64,000 nt of DNA from JAJXZP01 sp963787185 (GTDB lineage: Bacteria; Spirochaetota; Spirochaetia; Treponematales; Rectinemataceae): the NCBI GenBank assembly GCA_963787185.1, contig CAWBCC010000010.1, positions 124,001 to 188,000 on the forward strand. Reading direction: 5' to 3'. Positions 39,443-48,470 of the stretch are shown here, one piece after another; the first letter of the stretch is position 1; the number at the start of each line of letters is the position of its first letter. A model generated the notes under the pieces. That model saw only the letters and a list, made by a program, of their open reading frames with translations. It was not told where the DNA came from and made no database searches. The position numbers and the translations under genes are program-made.

Positions 39443-41598
39443 CATCGCACCTCCATCTCGTCGAGCTCTCGCCCGGTCTCGAGCTGGCGCTCGAGGGTCG
39501 ATATTTCGTCGCGTATCCGCGCCTCTTTCTCCGCCCGGCATTTCGGGCAGCTGAAGTGCTCCCCTGCGAGATAGCCGTGCACCGGGCAGACGGAGAAGGT
39601 GGGCGAAATCGTGAAGTAGGGAACCCTGTAATTGGAAGCTATCGCCTTCACGAGATCGCGCACCGCGCGCCAGTCCTCGGGAGCCTCGCCCAGGAACACG
39701 TGGAACACCGTCCCGCCCGTGTACGAGGCCTGGAGCTCTTCCTGATGATCGAGGGCGTCAAAGAGATCGTCGGAAAGGCCCACGGGCAGCTGCGAGGAGT
39801 TGGTGTAGTAGGGCTCGGCGCTTCCGGCCGGGCCCGCGGAACCGGGCCCTCCCGAGGTCAGTATGTCGGGCCAGCGGCGCTTGTCGTGCTTCGCGAGTCG
39901 GTAGCTCGTCGACTCGGCGGGCGTGGCCTCGAGGTTGAACAGCTCGCCCGTGCTCTCCTGGAAATCCTGGAGCCGGCGGCGCATGTGGGCGAGAACTTCG
40001 AGCGAAAAGACCCTTCCCTGCGGCGTCTCGATGCCGGCGCCCAGGAAGTTGAGGCAGCTTTCGTGCATGCCCACGAGACCGATCGTGTTGAAATGATTGC
40101 CGAAGCCGCCCAGGTAGCGCTTCGTGTAGGGGAAGAGTCCCCCCTCGAGCAGGCGGGTTATGACCTTGCGCTTGATTCCGAGCGACGCGGCGGCGAGGTC
40201 CATGAGCCGGTCCAGCCGGGCGTAGAAATCGCCCGGATCCTTCGCGAGGTACCCGATACGCGGAAGATTGACGGTCACGACGCCGATCGAGCCGGTCAGC
40301 TCGTCGGAGCCGAAGAGCCCGCCCCCCCGCTTGCGCAGCTCCCTCTTGTCGAGCTGGAGCCGGCAGCACATGGAGCGGACATCGCCGGGATCGAGGTCGG
40401 AGCTGATGAAATTCTGGAAGTAGGGCGTCCCGTACTTGGCCGTCATCTCGAAAAGCATCCGCGCGTTCTCCGTCTCCCAGTCGAAGTCCTTGGTGATGTT
40501 GTAGGTCGGAATCGGGTATTGGAAGCCCCGGCCCAGGGAATCGCCCTCGAGCATGAGTTCTATGAATATCCGGTTGATGGCGTCCATCTCGGCCTGGCAG
40601 TCGCCGTAGGCGAAGGGCATTTCCTCTCCGCCGACGAGGGCCGCCCTGTCCCGCAGGTCGGCCGGGCAGGTCCAGTCCAGGGTGACGTTCGTGAAGGGAG
40701 CCTGGCTGCCCCAGCGGCTCGGCGTGTTGACGCCGAACAGGAAGCTCTGAATGCACTGGCGCAGGTCGGTATCGTTCAACGCGTCCTTCTTGACGAAGGG
40801 GGCGAGATAGGTGTCGAAAGAGGAGAGGGCCTGGGCTCCCGCCCATTCGTTCTGGAGGACGCCCAGGAAATTGACCATCTGCTGAACGAGCGTCGAGAGG
40901 TGCCTGGCAGGCCGCGAGCTGATCTTGTCGGGGATTCCCCCGAGACCCTCGGCTATGAGCTGCCTGAGCGACCAGCCGGCGCAGTAGCCCGAGAACATGG
41001 AAAGGTCGTGCAGATGGAGGTCCGCGTCGCGGTGAGCCGCGGCTATTTCTTCGGGATAGATGTTGCGCAGCCAGTAGTTGGCCGTGATCGTTCCCGAGTT
41101 GTGCAGAATGAGCCCGCCCAGCGAATAGTTGACGTTGGCGTTTTCCTTGACCCGCCAGTCCAACTGCGAGAGGTAGCCGTCCATGGTCGAACTGATGTCG
41201 AGCATGAGCCTGGCGGCGTCGCGCATCGCCTCGTGTTTGGCACGGTAGAGGATGTAGGCCTTCGCGACGGCGGCCTCCCGGGCCTCGACCAGGGCCGTCT
41301 CGACGAGATCCTGGATCTCCTCGATCGCCGGTATTGAGTTGGGATGACGGGAGGCCATGAGGAGGCGGAGCTTTGCCTCGACCGCGGCCACGACGGCCTC
41401 GATGCGCTCATCGCGCTCCCGCGGGGCCCCTCCCCCACCCGCCGCATCGAAGGCCTTGACGATGGCCGCGGCTATCTTGGCTCGATCGTAGCGCTCGACC
41501 TCGCCCGAGCGCTTGACGACCTGCCTGACCGGCCCCCGCGTCGAAACCTCGCCGAGATAGGCGCGCCACTCGGGGAATATCTGCTCTTCCGTTTTCAT
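39442..41598 (-). CDS. nrdD: class III anaerobic ribonucleotide reductase NrdD lacking the glycyl tail
   Basis: 718 aa from ATG 41598, inside the nrdR stop (ATGA). N-terminal ATP-cone (VVKRSGEVERYDRAKIAAAI), catalytic barrel with SMCCRLQLD, and the C-terminal zinc site CPVHGY...CPKC. The protein ends about 30 residues after that zinc site in a charged helix (RDEISTLERQLETG). The glycyl-radical segment that family members carry there is missing; it is encoded by the next gene. Reaction: NTP to dNTP without oxygen, using the radical made by NrdG. Confidence 0.88.
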   Translation of the reverse strand: MKTEEQIFPEWRAYLGEVSTRGPVRQVVKRSGEVERYDRAKIAAAIVKAFDAAGGGGAPRERDERIEAVVAAVEAKLRLLMASRHPNSIPAIEEIQDLVETALVEAREAAVAKAYILYRAKHEAMRDAARLMLDISSTMDGYLSQLDWRVKENANVNYSLGGLILHNSGTITANYWLRNIYPEEIAAAHRDADLHLHDLSMFSGYCAGWSLRQLIAEGLGGIPDKISSRPARHLSTLVQQMVNFLGVLQNEWAGAQALSSFDTYLAPFVKKDALNDTDLRQCIQSFLFGVNTPSRWGSQAPFTNVTLDWTCPADLRDRAALVGGEEMPFAYGDCQAEMDAINRIFIELMLEGDSLGRGFQYPIPTYNITKDFDWETENARMLFEMTAKYGTPYFQNFISSDLDPGDVRSMCCRLQLDKRELRKRGGGLFGSDELTGSIGVVTVNLPRIGYLAKDPGDFYARLDRLMDLAAASLGIKRKVITRLLEGGLFPYTKRYLGGFGNHFNTIGLVGMHESCLNFLGAGIETPQGRVFSLEVLAHMRRRLQDFQESTGELFNLEATPAESTSYRLAKHDKRRWPDILTSGGPGSAGPAGSAEPYYTNSSQLPVGLSDDLFDALDHQEELQASYTGGTVFHVFLGEAPEDWRAVRDLVKAIASNYRVPYFTISPTFSVCPVHGYLAGEHFSCPKCRAEKEARIRDEISTLERQLETGRELDEMEVR

Positions 41599-42074
41599 TC
41601 CCCCTCTCCTCCGATGCCGCCCTTTTCGAGCTGCTCGATTTCGCGGACGAATTCGTCCATCGTCTCGAACTTTCGATATACCGAAGCGAAGCGCACGTAG
41701 GCCACCTTGTCGAGCTCGTAGAGCTTGCGCAGCACCATCTCTCCCAGCTCGACGCTGGGAATCTCGTTGACCGCCTTGCCCTTGAGCGCAGCCTCGTCCT
41801 CGACCTCGTTGACCAGGTTTTCGATGCTGAGTTGGGATACCGGGCGCTTTTCCAGGGCCCGGATGACCCCCCGTTCGAGCTTGGTCCGCTCGAAGGGCTC
41901 GCGGCGGCCGTCGCGCTTCACCACCATGAGAGGCTTCTCCTCGATCCGCTCGTAGCTCGTGAAGCGGAGCCCGCAGGAGAGACACTCGCGCCGGCGGCGG
42001 ATGCTTTCGCCGTTGGCCAGAGTCCGTGAATCTATTACCTTATCGTCGAGGCTTCCGCAGTGTGGACAGCGCAT
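41595..42074 (-). CDS. nrdR: transcriptional repressor NrdR
   Basis: 159 aa. Zinc ribbon MRCPHCGSLDDKVIDSR...CLSCGLRFTSYER and an ATP-cone (MVVKRDGRREPFERTKLERG). NrdR senses dATP/ATP and represses reductase genes by binding tandem 16-bp boxes. It is followed by nrdD with overlapping ATGA, and two box-like sequences lie just upstream, so it is likely autoregulatory. Confidence 0.95.
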   Translation of the reverse strand: MRCPHCGSLDDKVIDSRTLANGESIRRRRECLSCGLRFTSYERIEEKPLMVVKRDGRREPFERTKLERGVIRALEKRPVSQLSIENLVNEVEDEAALKGKAVNEIPSVELGEMVLRKLYELDKVAYVRFASVYRKFETMDEFVREIEQLEKGGIGGEGE

Positions 42075-42110
42075 TTTTCACCTTGTCGGCGCCCAATTTG
42101 CATTCCCAAT

Positions 42111-42159
42111 CTACAATACCTTGTGGTATTTTTTGGATCGGCTACACCATATAGCGTGC
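42111..42159 (-). promoter_or_regulatory. two NrdR boxes upstream of nrdR-nrdD
   Basis: Box 1 at 42144-42159 (ACACCATATAGCGTGC) matches the ACACWATATATWGTGT consensus at most positions. Box 2 at 42111-42126 (CTACAATACCTTGTGG) matches less well. Start-to-start distance is 33 bp, about three helical turns, as in known tandem boxes. A -10-like TATTGT (42113-42118, minus) overlaps box 2. Confidence 0.7.
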
Positions 42160-42336
42160 TTTAGGTCAATGCAAGAGGAAATCAACGGAAATTTGAAATT
42201 ATCGAAGGCCGACGGGCTTCAGACGAGGGCGAGGGAGCCTTTGCCCGAAGCTTCCCCGATATCGCGGTCACCGCCGCCTGCTGCGCTTGCCAAGGGCGGC
42301 GAAGGGCGCCAATCTAGGTATGATGAGGAGGAGAGG

Positions 42337-42690
42337 ATGAACTTTTCCGATCGAATGAACGATTTCCTGAACAAGGGCCTGGCGAGCTCCAGGGAGCTTC
42401 TCGCCAAGGCGGGGGCGCAGGCCCAGACCTGGGGCGAAATGGGCGCGCTCAAGGTGGAGATACTCCAGCTCAAGAGCCAGGCCGAGAAGGCCAGCGCCCG
42501 GCTCGGCAATGCGGTATACGCCGCCTTCGTCGAACGGAGCGAGGCTCAGATTTCGGCCGAGGAGCCCGAGTTCAGGGCCCTCCTCAAGGAGATTTCGGAG
42601 CTCGGCTCGGCAATAGCCGATCGGGAAGAGCGATATAGAAGGCTCGGAGGCTCCGAGTCGGATCTCGACGGCGACGGCCCGCGCGTCTGA
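42337..42690 (+). CDS. small coiled-coil protein, unknown function
   Basis: 117 aa from ATG 42337 with a strong GAGGAGGAGAGG upstream. Almost entirely helical: LKVEILQLKSQAEKASARLG and ISELGSAIADREERYRRLG heptads. No membrane segment. No family recognised. The 262-bp upstream gap to nrdR holds the NrdR boxes on the other strand. Confidence 0.65.
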   Translation: MNFSDRMNDFLNKGLASSRELLAKAGAQAQTWGEMGALKVEILQLKSQAEKASARLGNAVYAAFVERSEAQISAEEPEFRALLKEISELGSAIADREERYRRLGGSESDLDGDGPRV

Positions 42691-42737
42691 CGCGGGCCGC
42701 AGGACACATGTACCCGGTCGGAAAGGAGAAGTGTGCG

Positions 42738-43298
42738 ATGGCCAACTACGTCAAGTGCAAGTCATGCGGCTACATCATGGAGGCTTCCAAGCTCGGCGAC
42801 AGGTGCCCGGCCTGCGGCGTATCCGCCAAAATCTTCGAGCCCTACGACGACAAGGTTTCGGAGAAACGCCGGAGGCTCATGGATATCCACATCCATCCCA
42901 TCGTCGTGCACTTTCCCCAGGCCTTCGTCGCCTTTCTCGTGCCGGTCGGCATCGTTCTTCTCATCGGCGCCGGAGCTATACGCTCCCTTCTGCTCGATAC
43001 CGCCACCGTGCTCGGCGTGATCCTCCCCTTCGCCGTCGCCGCGGCTATTTCGGCGGGCCTCTTCGACGGGAAACTGCGCTTCCGCCGCCTCGACACTCCC
43101 TCGTTGCGGCGCAAGATACTGCTGGGAAGCTTCTTCTTCGTGGTCTCCTGCGCCTCGGCCCTTATCGTCCTCCTCACCGGCCTCGGGACCGGAGCGAGTC
43201 TCGCCGCTTTCACCCTGCTCAACGCGATCGGACTGGGCACGGCGGTGCTTCTGGGCCTGATAGGCACGCCGCTCTTCTTCGCGAAGTTCCCCGGCTAG
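42738..43298 (+). CDS. rubredoxin-like zinc/iron ribbon fused to a DUF2231-like membrane domain
   Basis: 186 aa from ATG 42738. The N terminus MANYVKCKSCGYIMEASKLG and CPACGVSAKIFEPY is a rubredoxin-type CxxC...CxxC ribbon. After the DIHIHPIVVHFPQAFVAFLV segment come four membrane segments. The HPxxVHFP motif is typical of DUF2231 proteins. The ribbon may bring electrons to the membrane; the role is unproved. Confidence 0.75.
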   Translation: MANYVKCKSCGYIMEASKLGDRCPACGVSAKIFEPYDDKVSEKRRRLMDIHIHPIVVHFPQAFVAFLVPVGIVLLIGAGAIRSLLLDTATVLGVILPFAVAAAISAGLFDGKLRFRRLDTPSLRRKILLGSFFFVVSCASALIVLLTGLGTGASLAAFTLLNAIGLGTAVLLGLIGTPLFFAKFPG

Positions 43299-43302
43299 GA
43301 GC

Positions 43303-44142
43303 TTATCCGAGCTTCCTGATCCGGCAGACGAAGAGCGGCCCCGCGCCGGCGGCCCTGTCCGGCAGGATCAGAAGGCCCGGCCCCGCGCTCTCCGCCCGAT
43401 CGCAGTGGGGCGGATCGAAGGCGAAGCGGCCTCCGTACTTGGCCTCCAGTCGCGACGCGACGCCCTGGTTCTCCTCGGGCGAGAGCGAGCAAGTCGAATA
43501 GACGAGACAGCCGCCGGGACGGAGCATGAGAAAGGCCGAGGAGAGGAGAGCCCATTGGCGCAGGGCGAGGTTCCTGGTCCGCGCGGGGCTCCACTCATCC
43601 AGCGCCAGGGGATCGGCCAGAACATGGCGCTCGCTCGAACAGGGAGCATCGAGGAGTATCGCGTCGAAGGCCTCGGGCCGCGAGCGGCAGAGCGAGGCGG
43701 CATCCCTTCCGCTCAGTTCGACCCTCGCGCGGAGAGCGGGCGGGAGGTGGCGGTCGAGGGCCTCGGCCAGCCGCCTGCGGCGATCGGCCGAGAGGTCGTT
43801 CGCCACGAGCCGGAAATCGCCGCCGAAGGCCTCGGCCAGCCGCGAGGCTAGCACGATGCTCTTGCCGCCCGGAGCCGCACAGGCGTCGAGCACGATTACG
43901 CCTCCGTTCCATTCTACGCCCGCCTTCCCGGCCGACCCGGACGCGGGAAACAGCAGGCTCCACGCCGCGAACACTGAGGCCGAGTCGAGATGATAGGCTT
44001 CGCATTGCGCGGCCGCGCGGAAGGCGACGGAATCCGCGGGCCCTCGAAGAGCCTCTTCGAGACCGACCCAGCGTTCGCCGTAGAGGCTGGCATAGCGCTC
44101 GCGGAAGGCCCGCTCTCCCCTCTGTCTCTCCTCTCGCTTCAT
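43303..44142 (-). CDS. RsmB/NOP2-type RNA (cytosine-C5) methyltransferase
   Basis: 279 aa. SAM site VLDACAAPGGKSIVLASRLA, motif IV DAPCSSERH with the first catalytic Cys and motif VI STCSLSPEEN with the second. It lacks the N-terminal NusB-like and C-terminal PUA domains of larger family members; target (rRNA or tRNA) is unknown. ATG 44142 with a -10-like TATACT eight bases upstream, no Shine-Dalgarno. Confidence 0.9.
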   Translation of the reverse strand: MKREERQRGERAFRERYASLYGERWVGLEEALRGPADSVAFRAAAQCEAYHLDSASVFAAWSLLFPASGSAGKAGVEWNGGVIVLDACAAPGGKSIVLASRLAEAFGGDFRLVANDLSADRRRRLAEALDRHLPPALRARVELSGRDAASLCRSRPEAFDAILLDAPCSSERHVLADPLALDEWSPARTRNLALRQWALLSSAFLMLRPGGCLVYSTCSLSPEENQGVASRLEAKYGGRFAFDPPHCDRAESAGPGLLILPDRAAGAGPLFVCRIRKLG

Positions 44143-44150
44143 GCGACGCG

Positions 44151-44156
44151 AGTATA
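44151..44156 (-). promoter_or_regulatory. -10 box of the RNA methyltransferase gene, leaderless layout
   Basis: TATACT (minus 44151-44156) eight bases before ATG 44142; -35 region is weak (TTCCTC at 18 bp). It is back to back with the gph promoter. Confidence 0.5.
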
Positions 44157-44193
44157 GTCGAATGCGCCGCGGCGGAGGAAGACGACCACGCGA

Positions 44194-44223
44194 TTGACCC
44201 GCGGCCCGGCTCGACGCTACTGT
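44194..44223 (+). promoter_or_regulatory. leaderless promoter of gph
   Basis: TTGACC 44194-44199, 18-bp spacer, TACTGT 44218-44223, eight bases to ATG 44232; no Shine-Dalgarno. Confidence 0.6.
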
Positions 44224-44231
44224 GGCGGCAC

Positions 44232-44879
44232 ATGAAACGAGCGGTAATTTTCGATCTCGACGGAACGCTGGTCGACAGCCTCGAGGACCTGGCCGCGGCG
44301 ATGAATCGGACTCTCGAGCGCCGGGGTCTTCCCGTCCATCCCATCGAAGCCTACAGACGCATGGTCGGCGACGGCTTCCGGAATCTCGTCCTGCGGGCCG
44401 TCCCCGAAGAAAAGCGCGACGCGGAGAGCGTCGAAAGCGCCCGCGCGGAGGCCGCCGCCTTCTACGCCGAACACTGCCTCGATCGCACGAGGCCCTATGC
44501 GGGCGTGCCCGAGCTTCTCGCGGCGCTCGCCGCGAGAAGAATTCCGACGGCCGTCCTATCCAACAAGCCGAACGAGCTCACCCTGCGCGTGGTCGGAGGA
44601 ATCTTCGCCGCCGGAACCTTCGCCTTCGTCCGCGGCGAGACGGAGGGCTTTGCGCGCAAACCCGATCCGGCCTCGGCCCTGGACATAGCCTTGCGCCTGG
44701 GGATCGAGCCGCGGGCCGCCCTCTACCTCGGCGATTCGGACGTCGACATGGCCACGGCGCGCGCCGCCGGCATGGTCGCCCTGGGGGCGGGCTGGGGATT
44801 CCGCGGCGAAGCGGAGCTCCGCGCAGCGGGGGCCGAGGCCGTGCTCGCCGCCCCCATCGAGGTCCTTTCGCATCTTTGA
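44232..44879 (+). CDS. HAD-family phosphatase, phosphoglycolate phosphatase type
   Basis: 215 aa. HAD motif I IFDLDGTLVDSLEDL, motif II PTAVLSNKP, motif III Lys within FARKPDP and motif IV YLGDSDVDMATA. The helical cap and length fit Gph/PGMB-like enzymes. Substrate specificity cannot be read; phosphoglycolate is the usual annotation. It precedes the phosphohexomutase gene by 61 bases. Confidence 0.88.
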   Translation: MKRAVIFDLDGTLVDSLEDLAAAMNRTLERRGLPVHPIEAYRRMVGDGFRNLVLRAVPEEKRDAESVESARAEAAAFYAEHCLDRTRPYAGVPELLAALAARRIPTAVLSNKPNELTLRVVGGIFAAGTFAFVRGETEGFARKPDPASALDIALRLGIEPRAALYLGDSDVDMATARAAGMVALGAGWGFRGEAELRAAGAEAVLAAPIEVLSHL

Positions 44880-44940
44880 ACTACCCAGGGCCGGCTTTCT
44901 CCACTAAGATGGAAGATGATACACGATAGCAGGAGCGAAC

Positions 44941-46731
44941 ATGGACCACGACGAGATACGCAAGCGCGCCCAGGACTACATTTCACGCGAGAGCGATCCG
45001 GACTTCCGCTCCGAAGTCGAGTCGCTCCTGGCTTCCGGCGACTGGAAGGAGCTCGAAGACCGATTCTACCGCGACCTCGAGTTCGGCACCGGCGGACTGC
45101 GCGGGGTGATAGGCGGCGGCTACAATCGGATGAACAGCCTCGTGGTCACCAGGGCCACCCAGGGTCTTTGCGACTACCTTCGGGAGACCTTCCCTGGCAA
45201 GAGCCTGTCCGCCTGCATCGCCTACGATTCGCGGCACTATTCCGACGTCTTCGCCGAGCGCTCGGCCCGCGTCTTCGCCGCCAACGGGATCAAGGCCTAC
45301 CTCTTCACCTCGCTCAGGCCCACGCCCGAGCTGTCCTTCGCGATACGCACGCTCGGCGCCGACACGGGCATCGTCGTGACGGCGAGCCACAATCCGCCCA
45401 AGTACAACGGCTACAAGGCCTACTGGAACGACGGCGCCCAGGTCATTCCCCCGCACGACGAGGGAATCATCGCGCGAGTCGAGGCCGTTCGGCAGGTCCG
45501 GATGATGGGCAGGGAAGAGGCCCTGGCCAAGGGGCTTATCGAGATGATCGACGCTCAGGTGGACGATGCCTATGTCGCCATGATCAAGTCCAGGCTCATG
45601 CGCCCCGACCTCATCGCGCGCATGGCCGGACAGGTCAAGCTGGTCTACACCCCCCTCCACGGCACGGGAGCCCGGCCCTTCGAGCGCGTCATGAAGGAGC
45701 TCGGCCTCGAGGTCGTGACCGTCCCCGAGCAGCGCGAGCCCGACGGCGACTTTCCGACCGTGGCCTTCCCCAATCCCGAGGAGGCCGCGGCCCTCAAGCT
45801 TGCCCTCGAGCTCGGCAGGAAACTGGGAGCGGACGCGGTGATGGCCAACGACCCCGACGCGGACAGGCTGGGCATCGCCGTGCCCGACGGTTCGGGCGAT
45901 TTCACCCTCATCACGGGGAACCAGCTCGGCTCCCTCCATCTCGACTACCTCCTTCTCACGCGCAGAGAGCTGGGCCTCATGCCCCCCAAGCCCGCCGCCG
46001 TCAAGAGCATCGTGACCACCGATCTGCAGTCGCGCGTCGCCGCGGCCTACGGCGCGGCCTGCTTCGAGTGCCTCACCGGCTTCAAGTGGATAGCCGATCT
46101 CATGCGCCGATTCGAGAGCGACCGTTCCGGCCCCGCCTCGGGCGGCTACGAGTTCGTCTACGGCACCGAGGAGAGCTACGGGCACCTCATCGAGAAGGAA
46201 GTGAGAGACAAGGACGGCATCTCGGCCGCGGCCCTGACCGCGGAGATGACCCTCTACTGGAGGTCCAAGGGCAAGAGCCTCCTCCAGCGCCTCGACGAAC
46301 TCTACCTGGAGCACGGCTTCTTCGAGGAAAGGGGGATCAACAAGTACTTCGAGGGCGCCGGCGGCATGGATATCATGCGCGGCATCATGGAGGGCTACCG
46401 GAAGAAGCAGCCGCTTGCCCTGGGCGGCATGGAGGTCGCGCGCATCCGCGACGTCGGGACCGGGCTCGAATGGAAGTGCGGCGCCGGAGCGAAGATCGAA
46501 TCCTCGGTAAAGAAGGTCGATCTGCCCGCGAGCGACGTCATCCAGTGGTATCTCGAGGACGGCACCATGGTCACGGTCAGGCCTTCGGGCACCGAACCCA
46601 AGATCAAGTACTACATTCTTCTACGCACCGAAGTCCGCCCCGGGGCCGATGGTCTCGCCATGGCCCGAAAGGCTTCGGCCGCCAAGGCGGAAGCGGTCGC
46701 GGCCGACATCAGGAAGGTCATCGGAGCGTGA
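44941..46731 (+). CDS. phosphoglucomutase/phosphomannomutase
   Basis: 596 aa, four-domain alpha-D-phosphohexomutase. Phosphoserine loop VVTASHNPPKYNGYKAYW, metal-binding NDPDADRLG, sugar loop GTEESYG and phosphate-binding RPSGTEPKIK are intact. Converts hexose 1- and 6-phosphates. Has a real Shine-Dalgarno (CAGGAGCGA) unlike its neighbours. Overlaps the exonuclease start by GTGA. Together with Glk and UDPGP it forms a glucose-to-UDP-glucose route. Confidence 0.92.
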   Translation: MDHDEIRKRAQDYISRESDPDFRSEVESLLASGDWKELEDRFYRDLEFGTGGLRGVIGGGYNRMNSLVVTRATQGLCDYLRETFPGKSLSACIAYDSRHYSDVFAERSARVFAANGIKAYLFTSLRPTPELSFAIRTLGADTGIVVTASHNPPKYNGYKAYWNDGAQVIPPHDEGIIARVEAVRQVRMMGREEALAKGLIEMIDAQVDDAYVAMIKSRLMRPDLIARMAGQVKLVYTPLHGTGARPFERVMKELGLEVVTVPEQREPDGDFPTVAFPNPEEAAALKLALELGRKLGADAVMANDPDADRLGIAVPDGSGDFTLITGNQLGSLHLDYLLLTRRELGLMPPKPAAVKSIVTTDLQSRVAAAYGAACFECLTGFKWIADLMRRFESDRSGPASGGYEFVYGTEESYGHLIEKEVRDKDGISAAALTAEMTLYWRSKGKSLLQRLDELYLEHGFFEERGINKYFEGAGGMDIMRGIMEGYRKKQPLALGGMEVARIRDVGTGLEWKCGAGAKIESSVKKVDLPASDVIQWYLEDGTMVTVRPSGTEPKIKYYILLRTEVRPGADGLAMARKASAAKAEAVAADIRKVIGA

Positions 46732-47360
46732 GCTCCATCCGCAGCGGGGCGGAGGGAGCCGTCGCGGGCGAAGTCCGGAGCGGAGACCTCGCTTTTCGGG
46801 CAGGCGCGCTCCCCGAGGACTGGAAATCGCGGAGCTATCTCGCCCTCGATTTCGAGACCACGGGACTCGATCCGAGCAGCGAAAGAGTCGTCGAGATAGG
46901 AGCCATCCGCTTCCGCGTCGGCGGGGAGGACTGCCGCCCGGAGAGCCTCGCCGCCTTCGCGGCCCTCGTGGATCCTCACAAGCGGATGCCCAAGGTCGTC
47001 GAGGCCATCCATGGCATCTCGGACGAAGACCTGGTCGGGGCCCCGAGTTTCGCGGACCTGGCTCCCGCCCTCCTGGCTCTGGCGCGCGGCGCCACCATAC
47101 TCGCGCACAACGCGCGGTTCGACCTGTCCTTCCTCAGGGAAGAGCTCGCGCGCTCCGGCATGGCCGGAGAGCTGGGAAGTCCCGACGTGCTCGACACGAG
47201 GCTCCTGGCCAAGGCGGCCTTTCCCGGCAAACCGAGCTACAGCCTCGGCAACCTGGCCTCGGCCTTCCGCCTCGACGCCGGCGCCGCCCACCGCGCCCTC
47301 GACGACGCGAAAACATGCATGGAACTTTTCCTGGCATGCGCGCGGCGCCTCAGACCCTGA
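46728..47360 (+). CDS. DnaQ-like 3'-5' exonuclease
   Basis: 210 aa from GTG 46728. DEDDh motifs: LALDFETTGLDP (Exo I), AHNARFDLSFLREEL (Exo II), and HRALDDAKTC (Exo III with His). It could be a stand-alone proofreading subunit or an RNase T-like nuclease. The 45-residue N-terminal tail is unusual. It overlaps the next gene by one base. Confidence 0.88.
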   Translation: MSSIRSGAEGAVAGEVRSGDLAFRAGALPEDWKSRSYLALDFETTGLDPSSERVVEIGAIRFRVGGEDCRPESLAAFAALVDPHKRMPKVVEAIHGISDEDLVGAPSFADLAPALLALARGATILAHNARFDLSFLREELARSGMAGELGSPDVLDTRLLAKAAFPGKPSYSLGNLASAFRLDAGAAHRALDDAKTCMELFLACARRLRP

Positions 47361-48391
47361 TGGCACTCCCCCGTCCATTCGGCAAGCCGACCGGAGAGGG
47401 GCCGCGCCGCGGCCTGCGCGCCCTCGTGGCGATCTTCTCCCTCGTCGTTCTCCTCGCCTCCGGCGCAGCCGCGGGCGACAGCGCCTTCCCCTACGATCAG
47501 GGCGGCGGGGGCCTGCCTTCCGCACGCTTCGCCGTCCGGGTCCTGCAGCCGGGCGGCCGCGAGAAGAACCCGGCTCTCCCCCCCGACGCGGGCGGTCTCC
47601 GGGAGCTCATACGCGAGGCGCGCGAAGGCGGCATCGATACCGGAAACGTCGTAGCATCCTCGTTTCCGCCGCCGAGCGCCGTGCTCGCCCTGCTCTCGGT
47701 CGAGCGCGATATCGACAATTTCGAAGAGGACGCGGCGCAGGGAGGCATCGCGGGAAGCTACTACGGGCGGGAGGCTCTTCTCGCCCGGCGGGTCAAGCCG
47801 CTCTTCCGAACCTATGTCTCGCTTTTCACCGCGGCCTACGAGGAGCTGGGCGGGCCGACCGCTGCCGCTTCCCTCGATCCGGCATCGGCGGAGAGGATGC
47901 GCGACGGAGTCCTTCCCTACGGCCCCGCCTGCGGCATCAATGCCCCTCCCCGATGGGAGCTCGCGGATGCCCATCCCTTCGCGCTCGATCTTTTCTTCTC
48001 GCGGGTGGATTGCCGAGGCGACGGCCAGGAGGGCCCCGCGGTACCCTCCCTCTCCGGCGGTATCGTGGTGGCGACGGCGCGGGACTGGAAAGGCGGCGCC
48101 GGCATCGAATCCTGGCGAGGCGGGGGCCTGAGTCCCTCGGCGGGCAACGGCGTCATCGTCTACGATCCCGTGTCGAGACGCTTCTACTCCTATTTCCATT
48201 TCAGGACCACGAGCCTGCGCCCGGGGGACATGGTCCGTCCGGGCTCTCCTCTCGGCATAGGCGGCGACACCGGGATGAACGCGAGGCGGCCGGGACACGG
48301 CGGACACGTCCACATCGAGATCTACGACGCCGCGCGGGAAAAGGCCCTGAGCTCGTACGGGATCCTCGACCTCGCGACGGATCGACATTAG
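47360..48391 (+). CDS. secreted M23-like peptidase domain protein
   Basis: 343 aa. N-terminal signal sequence (GPRRGLRALVAIFSLVVLLASGAAAG). The C-terminal third has an M23/LytM-like fold: GNGVIVYDPVSRRFYSYFHF, PGDMVRPGSPLGIGGDTG, and HGGHVHIEIYD with the HxH pair. The first metal ligand of the family (HxxxD) is not evident, so it may be a catalytically weak LytM protein that regulates peptidoglycan hydrolysis. Coupled to the exonuclease gene. Confidence 0.75.
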   Translation: MALPRPFGKPTGEGPRRGLRALVAIFSLVVLLASGAAAGDSAFPYDQGGGGLPSARFAVRVLQPGGREKNPALPPDAGGLRELIREAREGGIDTGNVVASSFPPPSAVLALLSVERDIDNFEEDAAQGGIAGSYYGREALLARRVKPLFRTYVSLFTAAYEELGGPTAAASLDPASAERMRDGVLPYGPACGINAPPRWELADAHPFALDLFFSRVDCRGDGQEGPAVPSLSGGIVVATARDWKGGAGIESWRGGGLSPSAGNGVIVYDPVSRRFYSYFHFRTTSLRPGDMVRPGSPLGIGGDTGMNARRPGHGGHVHIEIYDAAREKALSSYGILDLATDRH

Positions 48392-48434
48392 TCCGGGCCG
48401 GTCCTCCGCGGGAGAGCGAGGCTGCCGACGGGCC

Positions 48435-48464
48435 TTTTCACGGTCTCGGCGCAGGGGCTATCAT
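48435..48464 (+). promoter_or_regulatory. leaderless promoter of the glucokinase gene
   Basis: TTTTCA 48435-48440, 18-bp spacer, TATCAT 48459-48464, six bases to ATG 48471; no Shine-Dalgarno. Confidence 0.6.
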
Positions 48465-48470
48465 GTTTCC

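Noticed and set aside
39442..39541. Upstream extension of the redoxin ORF to 39541
   Set aside because: It would overlap nrdD by 100 bases; the Shine-Dalgarno and TGATG overlap favour ATG 39442.
42844..43300. Minus-strand ORF over the rubredoxin/DUF2231 gene
   Set aside because: Antisense shadow; the + strand gene has a Shine-Dalgarno, CxxC pairs and membrane segments.
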